From a virus, in the IMG/VR virus record IMGVR_UViG_3300030085_002040, positions 1-33,107 of that record: 33,107 nt of DNA; one strand, given 5' to 3'. Below the pieces are notes generated by a model that saw only the letters and a program-made list of their open reading frames with translations, was not told the DNA's origin and did not search any database. Made by a program: the position numbers and the translations under genes. Of this stretch, positions 15,901-22,700 are shown one piece after another (positions within the stretch are counted from its first letter, which is position 1; each line of letters starts with the position of its first letter).

Positions 15901-18127
15901 AACTACGGTTGCCGCTGGTGCTACAGTAATGACTATCGATAATAAGAATAGCGTCTTCAAGATTCTTGAATTCAATGTCGGTAGTGCTTCCTCAATCGGT
16001 GTTGGAACATTCTTCAGCAGACCCACTCCAATCATTTCTGTCGGAGCAACTTCTGTCAATATTGGAATTGGAAGCACAGCATCCGTTGAAATCCCAGCAG
16101 GAACCACTGCATTCGTCAGAGTCTTCAACCCAACTGTTGGTGTTGCAAGAGTAGGCGTTGCAAGCAGTTCTGTTGGTATCGTTACGACCACACATATTGG
16201 TATTGCTTCTATTAGTGGCGGTCACCTGCTCCCAACAGTTCATATTACAAGCGTTGGTAGTGGTTATACTAGCACGATCCCACCAATGGTCAATGTTGAA
16301 GAACCTCTTGCTTATGACAACATTCCTCTGATCTATCAGACTGACGGTCTTGCAGAAGCATCTACGGGTGTTGGTACACAAGCAAAACTTACCTTCAATG
16401 TTGGATTTGGATCTGAAATTACTGACTTTGAATTATCAAATACTGGATTTGGATATGCTCCAGGTCAGACTCTTACAATCCCAACTGGAGGAGCAACTGG
16501 AATTCCTACAGATCCAACTCTTGGTGGAGACTTTAGAAGATTCTCTCTTGAAGTTAAGAAGCAGTTTACCGATAAGTTCTCTGCTTGGAGTGTAGGAGAA
16601 CTCCAAACACTAGATAATTTTGCTAGTGAGTTTGATGGTGTCACTAAGGACTTCCAGTTGAGAATTGCAGGCAATATTACGTCAATTATTGCTGCTCAGG
16701 GATCGCCAATTAATGTTCAAGATGTTCTGATTGTTCTTTATAACAACATCCTGCAAATTCCTGGAGAAGGTTATCAGTTTGAAGGTGGTAGCACGATCAT
16801 CTTCCCAGAACCACCAAAACCTGGCGATACTTGCGAAATTCTCTTCTACAGAGGAAATGGTGACGTTGACGTACAGGATATTGATATTCTTGAGACTGTC
16901 AAAGAAGGCGATACTCTCCAGATTGTAAATGACACATCTCGTGGTCAGACAATCTATCTGGAAGAAGATCCAAGACTTGTTTATAGCGTAGATGCAACCG
17001 ACAGAGTTACAACTAATGCATATTATGGTCCTGGCAATACTTCAGATATTAATTTGGAAAGACCAGTAATCTGGTGTAAGCAAACCGAAGACGTAGTAAT
17101 CAACGGTAAGAGAGTTGCAAAAGATAGACCTCAATACAAGGCAAATATCTTCCCAACCACAAATATTATTCAAACTGTTGGAGTTGGTTCTACTACAATA
17201 TATGTCGAAAATGTACGTCCTCTGTTCACGCAGGCAAATGAAAATGATACCTCTGTCGTATTCCAAAAAGATCTCCTGCTGATTTCACAAGACGCAAGAG
17301 TTGGTGCTTCTGCTACCGCAATTGTCGGAACTGCTGGATCAATCACATCAATCGCTATCAGTGATGGTGGTGTTGGTTATACAACTGCCCCAACGGTTAC
17401 TATTGGCAACCCAGTCGGTCTTGGTTCTGATCAAAGACAGACTGCAACTGCAACAATCACTAATGGCGTTGTTACTGCAGTCAATCTTGGAACTGCTAAG
17501 ACTGGATATGCATCGACAACTCCTCCCGTAGTTCTTATTGAACCTCCTACACCTCTGATCGAAAGAATTAACGCAGGAATCACCTTCGCGGGCGACTTTG
17601 GAACTATCGTTGGCGTTACAACAACAAACGTCGGTGTTGCAACTGGACTCGTCTTCCAGTTCTTCATTCCAAATGATTCCCCATTCAAGGATGCTACGCT
17701 TGTAGGAACTGCTGACACTGTATCTACAATTGCCGCAGGTGACTTCTTCGTTGTCAGTGAGTCCAACATTGGTCTTGGCGTAACTTCACTCAAACCAGGT
17801 GGAGTAGTTGCAGTCGGTGTCGGAACCACTTGTATCGACAACGTATATGAAGCGGTATCAGTAGCACAGGCACAAAAGACTCTGCCTGGATATGGTCAGA
17901 CAACTGTAGTCAACGTTACGGTCAGCGTCTTAAGTTACAATGGTTATGACTTCTCTTCACTTGGAGTCAATACACACTTCGGTAATTATAGTTTCGGTAA
18001 GATTGAAACTGCAGGAAGAACATCCACATTACCATTCAATTCATACTTGGATAATGGTCTGACTGGACTGTCAACTTCTGCACAACTTAGAAGAACTCTG
18101 CCACTGAAGATTTCCAATTACGGGTAA
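6935..18127 (+). CDS. giant modular virion protein (baseplate periphery), 3730 residues
   Basis: One uninterrupted frame between gp7 and gp8, so most likely an outer baseplate or fibre-network protein. In order I see: HG-x-GD-Y modules (~182-256, 426-485, 533-586, 1437-1489, 2600-2667); GxGY beta repeats (~338-403, 510-530, 647-761, 1676-1778, 2931-2990, 3097-3186, 3471-3547); and a YHYH-like segment DGNPIYGPFGY at 853-863. Further on are a segment with DSDYYQKFSYALKSR (~2045), GNRVLNVDN (~2155) and three tandem ~120-residue repeats (2193-2530). A GFP/IG-E module lies at 2717-2784. Two gp10-like NNILQIPG/NDILQVPG modules are at ~2864-2918 and ~3238-3315. There is no signal peptide, membrane segment or enzymatic motif. 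T4 has nothing of this size here; multi-kilobase structural ORFs are known in cyanophages. The start has only a weak AAGG ribosome site. Confidence 0.85.
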   Translation: MSQQLNSKYYEKDDVILVQTLGTVAKDVAANSWVFNSATSYKAEKLELINSASYRYRATLTSEHIFKVGDKISITGSGGLNVTGKIYSVTGAKEVTFGDQGNLGSYPASSLTIKRVLSKADFKNFGVDNLVTDVQNVYKRRDDILVATSSLPNFDTKLQTKHPIITFSGTFPPTGTAATDTFKIVSTGDHGFYTGDPVYYKPQVITTTSTDIDGNTVTTTVVQDGIVEEGIYFIKRTNDPTEIKLAKSRTELYNNTFITTEPVTVTDNTLVYYDFYGKDLENQKLFREIPKQNNNLNRTETVPGSKNAILADGVEVLNYKSTDFIHYNKLEKIFVDSSGGGYDVINPPNLVISDVTGIGATGHVRVNGAFDRIDLLSGGFDYVDVPTVTITGGNGQGATADVNTRLITHAVDFNAEAKFNLVNLTDNSIGFNTYHKFRDQDKVIYQTNSGDGITGLVTGASYYVSVENATTVKLYNRYDDAVSGIATVALTGYGIGRHTLLAENPKRVISAINVVNPGTGYETNQTTVSGISTALNRLTITDHGYSSGEKIVYSTSETVIGGLTSGTEYYVNVVDINTIQLSEVGPTSDPEKNYRQATYVNLTTPYSGVHSFNYPAIAVTVSGQIGIGGTISVDDYRATFNPVVTGEITAVNLEDKGVGYGSSEVINHIRTPEVIVQTGSAAQLDPVVDANGQIIQVIVQNGGKNINAIPRVDVVSDSGSACVLVPEISGGQITRVNILNKGSGYIAGETSIAVTYPGEGVLFEPVLQTWNINNYQKHIVNVESDDGFVDSSLDSDYGIQYVHLYSPRLLRQKLYTKTLDAVTLYNNTDLALENGAEKLTSKNHSAIIGWAYDGNPIYGPFGYINKSGGIVAQMRSGYELSIQPNRPPLSIYPAGFFIEDYTYIASSDDRVLDENNGRYCVTPDFPNGTYAYFSTLAETTNSQGPFAKYKEPQFPYLIGKSLHSVPCPFNYKKSSNQDSYDIQANGWIRNTKYYNLDEDIASYQYVERPYKLSNNQISEVTYASPGSIDYVGILTGGRNYKVDDALVFQEAGTDGFGVDIRVSKVGGKEVSQISCATTETNNVEVVPVGAGEYLLYAADPHGYTKSELVSISGVSTSKVDLAGVYRVGISTRSFALRSAIGTVGATGIVTYFPIYANGLDGIEENDIFEVDDEKVKVLNIDRISSRLRVLREVASTTGAAHTAGALGNEDARKFSATIGFKTTFDFQRNRELYFDPQNAVAIGTAVGVGTTIVFVNPGSGATNVFAPAKSLYIPGHGLKTGDELEYNLNGGAGIVYNEPNNVGVASTLQDGQRVFVARLTDDFIGIGTVKVGLGSTGTFVGVGTTTSSQSTVFFTGVGTGLNHSFTTVYPNVITVTSSKNVVTVATSSTHGLQATDTVFVDVRPSIAATVAVSYNDFNRRVVINKKDVLAAGISTTTNKITIADHGYDEGQALIYSATTPAGGLTNQAIYYAIINDKDTIQLASTYETATKNVPTVLNISEAQDSTFSPINPPVKLYKDQSVEFDMSDSSLSFTSNSIQYPAFKLGIFIDERFTTEYNKPETTEDFDVVATGTVGLDGKVTLTLREETPKVLYYTLVPINNDTLPTRKSEVICDKLIYNYNQLQVLNSEYSGKYKVSVTTPTEFQYFIPEAPEKSSYTSTNGLINYITSSRTGIGSIAELRTFNGGVNYKKLPRISSVTTGIGSNAAFEISSDTIGVVQRTRLRSIGFDYPYDKTLRPSAKLPEILKIDKLAILDNVGVTSYGYGYGSIAPKVLLFDGETGEQSTEVDLEFKFGTNQLTIIRNTFGITPVEPTLLPTGNTNGVGISSLSYNSSTKDVYVTLNTGFTTANTFPFEVGDKVMVESTNVGIASTVQGAIQFIPTGKGYNSEDYNYKLFTLTAVDANVGGIGTMAFNLSEFLEDGEAPGTFNSLKSAGRIIPEKHFPTFDVALTSTGFIAGEDIICLDDSTMTGVVESWDGANGYLKVRTSKEFTEGHIVEGQSSGSRGTISSAIRFAANYDVDATSRFENGWDDVSGFLNDSRQVIQDSDYYQKFSYALKSRIDMEDWDELVGSLNHTSGFKRFSNLVVETTAEGGPAVVGLGTTTYFDKLIDFISDIDLNCYYNFDNVRENNKDGHHHGLSDQIIFENQILTDYSQSTGNRVLNVDNVADTFNSNPRVTRFKEIAEWNIDDVKANKFVIYIQDVQYNNEAELGMVSVLTNVDAEGYINQYGDIETVGHLGDFEFSATGNTGHLRFYPTKWEDNNYNVFAVQYAVGADAGGINTHFGGSVNIESGFTTCNPGSATNIVSFGSTYQAAKILAEVCLADGEQEFVEMTLIHDGSTVGISQYGQLCSTSGPSNYSQQAGFGTFFPYIDGSNIKIDFTPDATVSVACTVATNIVAISSEGAGIGSFGLKHAVIGAFDPVSISASGSPTATNIAFHNNDAFNGCYYIVEVSDPDANQHQISELLVLDQGPDFPGVTYHNEFGYAASDLTPNSGLGTFGTGISGDFATLTFTPAANRNVEVRGFYNHIRNIDPDAADNTLLLPASYIKSQFGPYTAATADVKRAFGLTYQGYNVFERYVDAEDAVAIGASSSSDVEDAINLPNHFFVTGEKISYSTLGAGTTENINIASQNVSGFGVTDKMPSTAYVIKVDANNIRLTDTPTKALQTIPEYFDITSVGIGNSHRFTATNQNAKCLIAVDNYIQSPVVGTAVTFAVVDQLLSSSDDLYLAGITSITGGDLLQVEDEIMKVRSVGVGSTNVVSVDRAWLGTLRVTHSSGTVATKVQGNYNIVNNTLNFVEAPYGNNPLSTTTNPPDERDWTGITTSSTFQGRVFIKSGTPGATVDTYSNNYVFDDVSEQFTGTNDKFPLKFEGSNTTGYADDNALVLINDILQVPGLNNNFTLAENAGITSALFINDDQVPTYDINSVNLPVGGVIVSVGSSEGFGYQPRLGAGGTVTVSAAGTISAVTIGSTGSGYRAAESYDIETTITTTVAAGATVMTIDNKNSVFKILEFNVGSASSIGVGTFFSRPTPIISVGATSVNIGIGSTASVEIPAGTTAFVRVFNPTVGVARVGVASSSVGIVTTTHIGIASISGGHLLPTVHITSVGSGYTSTIPPMVNVEEPLAYDNIPLIYQTDGLAEASTGVGTQAKLTFNVGFGSEITDFELSNTGFGYAPGQTLTIPTGGATGIPTDPTLGGDFRRFSLEVKKQFTDKFSAWSVGELQTLDNFASEFDGVTKDFQLRIAGNITSIIAAQGSPINVQDVLIVLYNNILQIPGEGYQFEGGSTIIFPEPPKPGDTCEILFYRGNGDVDVQDIDILETVKEGDTLQIVNDTSRGQTIYLEEDPRLVYSVDATDRVTTNAYYGPGNTSDINLERPVIWCKQTEDVVINGKRVAKDRPQYKANIFPTTNIIQTVGVGSTTIYVENVRPLFTQANENDTSVVFQKDLLLISQDARVGASATAIVGTAGSITSIAISDGGVGYTTAPTVTIGNPVGLGSDQRQTATATITNGVVTAVNLGTAKTGYASTTPPVVLIEPPTPLIERINAGITFAGDFGTIVGVTTTNVGVATGLVFQFFIPNDSPFKDATLVGTADTVSTIAAGDFFVVSESNIGLGVTSLKPGGVVAVGVGTTCIDNVYEAVSVAQAQKTLPGYGQTTVVNVTVSVLSYNGYDFSSLGVNTHFGNYSFGKIETAGRTSTLPFNSYLDNGLTGLSTSAQLRRTLPLKISNYG
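13511..14522 (+). repeat. three tandem ~120-residue repeats within the giant protein
   Basis: Protein-level tandem repeats start near 13511, 13871 and 14267. Each has an opening strand (KFVIYIQDV / KILAEVCLAD / YYIVEVSDPD), a central strand with EMTLIHDG or ELLVLDQG, a tyrosine turn (QYG / QYG / YHN) and a closing LRFYP, IDFTP or LTFTP. Units are 120 and 132 codons apart. Copy 1 is the most diverged. Confidence 0.65.
15083..15286 (+). repeat. GFP-IG-E beta module in the giant protein
   Basis: Codes for giant-protein residues 2717-2784: LYLAGITSITGGDLLQVEDE, then VSVDRAWLGTLRVTHSSGT. It preserves the lead strand, the x-VEDE-I core, and the R-x-x-x-GT...H-x-x-GT closing pattern seen in gp15 and the DUF4815 protein. 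Confidence 0.6.
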
Positions 18128-18133
18128 TCTCAA

Positions 18134-18140
18134 CTAAATA
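18134..18140 (+). promoter_or_regulatory. late promoter motif upstream of gp8 (distal)
   Basis: CTAAATA lies 7 bases after the giant gene's stop, in a 60-bp gap that has no gene. It also reads on into TATAAT (18139-18144). A second late-type motif lies 22 bp further on. Confidence 0.45.
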
Positions 18141-18161
18141 TAATTTGGTTCAAACTACACT

Positions 18162-18169
18162 AATAAATA
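18162..18169 (+). promoter_or_regulatory. late promoter upstream of gp8 (proximal)
   Basis: AATAAATA, one base off the T4 late consensus, is followed by AGTAAAAA. Bases 18164-18177 are identical to 6905-6918 before the giant gene. It lies 18 nt before the gp8 ATG, closer than the 24-29 nt seen at other genes here. Confidence 0.65.
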
Positions 18170-18187
18170 AGTAAAAACTCCACTAAA

Positions 18188-19744
18188 ATGGCTGCAATTA
18201 TAACTGATCAAATTAGAATATTGAATGCCAGGAACTTTCTGTCTGGCGTGACTACTGCTGGTAGTTCTTATTATTCTTTTATTGGATTGCCAAACGCAAC
18301 TGATATTCAATCTGATTGGGATAATGCTCCTCCAGCACCCATTGATAACTTTGATTATCAGAATGAGGTTTGGGAAACAGTAATTGGTCTTAAGAAGATC
18401 ACTGCTAGTGATGCCAGGTTGGTTGTACCCAAGATCACTTGGAGATCTGGTAATACATATGATCTGTATCGTCACGATTACACGACATCAAATAGTGCCA
18501 AGGTTTCGGGTGCAACCAATCTTTATGGTTCATTCTTCTATGTAATGAACAGTGATTATAGAGTTTATATCTGTCTTCAGAACGGAACATCACCAGAAAA
18601 TCCAAATGGTGCTCCATCTCTTGACGAACCAACATTCGTTGACCTCGAACCAAGAGCAGCAGGCGCAAGTGGAGACGGTTATATTTGGAAGTATCTGTTT
18701 ACTATCAGCCCTTCTGATATTGTAAAATTTGATTCTACAAATTACATTCCCGTCCCAAGTGATTGGTTTACCTCTACGGAGAATGCTGCAGTTAGAGACA
18801 ATGCTGTAAATGGTTCGATTAAGACTGTAATCATCAACAATAGAGGATCAGGTGCTGGTGCGGCAAGTACAGCATATTATAATGTACCTATCAAGGGTAA
18901 TGGAACTGGTGCAGAATGTACCATTACAATGAACGCTGATTCACAAATCAATAGCGTTGTTATTTCTAATCAAGGTTCTGGTTATACCTGGGGAAATGTT
19001 GATCTTGCTGCAGGTGGAGTTCCAACAGGAACTACTCTTCCTGTGCTTGACGTAATTATTGGTCCAAAAGGTGGACATGGCGCAGATATCTTTAGAGAAC
19101 TTGGAACAAAGAATGTTCTTCTCTACTCTAGATTTGAAAATGATATTCAGAATCCTGACTTTATTACAGGAAACCAGGTAGCAAGAGTTGGTATCGTAGA
19201 AGCACCAAATACCTACGGAACCAGTTCACCTTTCCAAGGAGACAAAGCTAGCGCAGTTACTGCTTTGAGATTGACTGGTACTGGATACAGTTCTGCAACT
19301 TATACCGCAGACTCTTTTGTATCACAGACCGTTTCCACGGGAACTACTGCAATTGGAAGAGTCGTTAACTACGACCCATCAACTGGCGTATTGAAGATCT
19401 GGCAAGATAGAACCCAGTCTGGATTTACAACTGTTGGCGTAGCAAGCACAAGTCCACAATATGGTTTTGATCAAGTTGACTTTACTTCATCTCCAGGAAC
19501 AGATGGTTCTTTGACAATTATTGGTGGATCTGTATCTGGTGGATTGTCAATTGACAGCACATTTACGGGTGTATCAACCGTAATAAATAATAGAACATTC
19601 TACCTTGGTCAATCATTTACTAATGGAATTGCAAACCCTGAGGTTGCAAAATTCTCTGGCAATATCATTTATGTTGACAATAGACCTAACGTGACAAGAT
19701 CAACCAATCAAAAAGAAGACATCAAGGTTATATTACAATTCTAA
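18188..19744 (+). CDS. 8: baseplate wedge protein gp8 with central insertion
   Basis: A 518-residue homologue of T4 gp8 (334 residues), a wedge subunit that dimerises and binds gp7 and gp10. The N-terminal ~205 residues follow T4 gp8, including GDGYIWKYLFTISPSD (T4: GDGYVWEYLFEIPPD). The last 27 residues, IIYVDNRPNVTRSTNQKEDI and the terminal VILQF, match the T4 C-terminus (IYMENRPP...TEEINILFTF). Between them, residues ~211-490 contain GxGY beta repeats (VIINNRGSGAG, VVISNQGSGYTWG, LRLTGTGYSS) and other beta strands that T4 lacks. Net excess over T4 is ~185 residues. The gene has its own late promoter pair upstream and is followed after 9 bases by the DUF4815 gene. Confidence 0.93.
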   Translation: MAAIITDQIRILNARNFLSGVTTAGSSYYSFIGLPNATDIQSDWDNAPPAPIDNFDYQNEVWETVIGLKKITASDARLVVPKITWRSGNTYDLYRHDYTTSNSAKVSGATNLYGSFFYVMNSDYRVYICLQNGTSPENPNGAPSLDEPTFVDLEPRAAGASGDGYIWKYLFTISPSDIVKFDSTNYIPVPSDWFTSTENAAVRDNAVNGSIKTVIINNRGSGAGAASTAYYNVPIKGNGTGAECTITMNADSQINSVVISNQGSGYTWGNVDLAAGGVPTGTTLPVLDVIIGPKGGHGADIFRELGTKNVLLYSRFENDIQNPDFITGNQVARVGIVEAPNTYGTSSPFQGDKASAVTALRLTGTGYSSATYTADSFVSQTVSTGTTAIGRVVNYDPSTGVLKIWQDRTQSGFTTVGVASTSPQYGFDQVDFTSSPGTDGSLTIIGGSVSGGLSIDSTFTGVSTVINNRTFYLGQSFTNGIANPEVAKFSGNIIYVDNRPNVTRSTNQKEDIKVILQF

Positions 19745-19753
19745 TAAGGAATT

Positions 19754-22700
19754 ATGTCGCAAATTACAAATCTCAATGTTGCCCCATATTATGATGACTT
19801 TGACCCTACGGACAACTATCATAGAGTACTGTTCAAACCTGGATATCCAGTTCAGGCGAGAGAACTAACTTCACTTCAATCGATTCTCCAGAATCAGATT
19901 GAAAGATTTGGGCAGCATTTCTTTAAAGAAGGTGCTAAGGTAATTCCAGGTAATACTGCATATAGTCAGAATTACTTTGCAGTTGAGTTAAACGTTACGT
20001 TCCAAGGTGTGCCTGTTGATGCATACCTGGATCAGTTGATTGGATTGAAGATCACAGGACAAAGATCTGGAGTCACTGCGACAGTCTCCAGTGTTTTGTC
20101 TTCTGCAGATTCTGAAAGAGGGAATCCAACCCTTTATGTAAGTTACCTTGGTTCTAGTACTCAGGACAATACCACCCAAGTATTTTTCAATGGAGAAACC
20201 ATTGCTGCAGAGGGTGATATTGTAAGTGGTCTTCTTGGCAATGAAATTATTGCTTCTGGAGAACCATTTTGCTCTACTTTGGCAGAAGATGCAACCTCAA
20301 CAGGTTCTTCATTCTCTATTGTTAATGGAGTTTACTTCATCAGAGGACAATTCGTCAATGTTGCTGACGAGACTCTGATTCTTGACCAGTATTCAAACAC
20401 CCCTTCATATAGAATTGGTCTGTATGTTCTGGAGGAGATTATCACTCCAGATCAAGATGAAGAATTAACGGATAATTCACAAGGATATAATAACTATGCA
20501 GCACCTGGTGCTGATAGACTTAGAGTAACTACAAGTCTCTTCAAGAAACCTCTTACCGACTTCAACGATGAGAACTTCGTAGAACTTGCCGTTATTGAAA
20601 ACGGAATCTTAAGATCTAAGAAAAAAACAACACAATATAGTTTAATTGGAGACGAGTTAGCAAGAAGAACCTATGACGAGTCTGGAAACTACTATGTAAA
20701 CCCCTTTGACGTAAGAGTCAAAGAATCCCTCAACAATGGGGAAGGAAATAGAGGTGTTCTTGAAGAAGGACAACTTACCGCTGGTGGTAGTGTTCCTAGA
20801 GAAAGTCTTGCACTATATACAGTCTCTCCTGGCAAAGCATACATCCAAGGATATGAAGTTGAGACTATTAGTACGACTGCTTTAGATGCTCCTAAAACTA
20901 GAACTACAAAAACTGTAGACAATGAGTCTATTTTTTACAACACTGGAGCAACTCTTGAACTGAATAGAGTTTATGGTTCCCCTCTTGTAGCTGCTGGAAG
21001 CACATATACTGTAAGTTTAAGAAGTGAGAGAGTTGGTTCCGTTGGTGGTGCAGTTGGAGTTGCACAAACAGAACCTGCTGGAGAAGAAATTGGTGTTGCT
21101 AGAGTCTATGACTTCAGACTGGAGTCTGGTTCATACAATACATCAAATAGCGATCTCAATCAGTGGAATGTTTCTCTGTTTGATGTTCAGACAATTACTA
21201 AGATTCAACTGAATGAGAATACAACTTTAACAACTCCAGTGTTTGTTGAAGGAACTGCAAGTGGAGCAACTGGATTCCTGAAGGATTCTATCACTGACTC
21301 CGCTCAAATTACATTGTATGATACTTCTGGAACTTTCAATAAGTTTGAAGGATTTAAGTTTAATGGTGTATCAAATGGTAGAGTTGCTGTTGCTATCACC
21401 GAATTTGGTATGTCTGACGTTCAGTCAGTCTATGGTAAAGTTGGTGTAGGAACAACTTTTGCTGGTGACGTTATCCAAACAGCAACTGCACCTATTGGAG
21501 TTGCAGATATCACCACGGTAAACTCCTCAGGTGAAAGCACCATAACTTCTACTGCAGCAAAATTCCCAGGACTGCTTGAGGTTGGTGATCTTGTTTCATA
21601 TACAAGCACAGATACTGCACAAACATTTACAGATCCAGTCTTTGCTAGAGTCAAGACTGTTAATGCATCTAATGTTGTAGTTACTGGTGTTACAACCGTA
21701 TCTGGAATCTGTCAAGGAAGACTTCCAGAAACTGCTGGTGGAATTAGTGTATCTGATCTGAAGCGTATCGAGACACAACTGTCTGGAGCATTTGATGAGA
21801 GTCTTTATACTCCTCTACCAAAAGATCATATCGCGACAGTCAATATCAACGATTCCCACATCAATATTAGAAAGTATGCAAAGGTCAACATCACTGCTGA
21901 TGGAGAACTATCTGCTGCTATTGAGTTGGATGAGAATGAAACCTTCCTTCCATTCGATGAGGAAAGATATTCTCTGATTAGAAGCGACGATGGAACTGCA
22001 GAAGTCCTCACTGCTGATAAGTTTGATTTCACTCTCTCTAACACCAAAATGCAAATCCGCAATCTGAGCGGTGCTGATACTGGTGCTCAATTGATCTACT
22101 CTATTAAGAAGATCAAACCAACTTCAAAGACCAAGAGAAAGAATAGAGTAAACAGTGTAATCATCAATAAGTCCAAACTTGTAGGTTCTGGCATTGGTCT
22201 GACTACTCTCAATAATGGTCTTGTTTATGGCAACTATCCATTCGGAACCAGAGTTGAAGATGATAGAATTTCACTGAACGAACCCGATATCATTGGAATT
22301 CATGCAATTTATGAATCAAGAGACACTGATGCAGCGTCTGCTCCAACAACTACTCTTAATACTCTGACTGGACCAAGTGCAAGCACTGCAGATCTTTTGG
22401 TTGGAGAGAAGTTTACTGGATCTACAAGCAAAGCAAAGGGTGTAGTTGCTGAGATACTTTCTGATACTCAAATTTCATTTATTAGACTTAACGATTTCAA
22501 TTTTGATGAGGGAGAGACTCTGGTATTTGATGAGTCTGGTATAAATGGAATTATTGGTGCATTGGATGAACCAAGTATTGACGTATCCAAGAATTACAAA
22601 TTTAATACAGGACAAAGAAGCACTTTCTTTGGGCACGGTTCTATCACTAGAAGAGATGGTATTGAACCAGCATCCAAGCAATTAAAAATCTACTTTGTAA

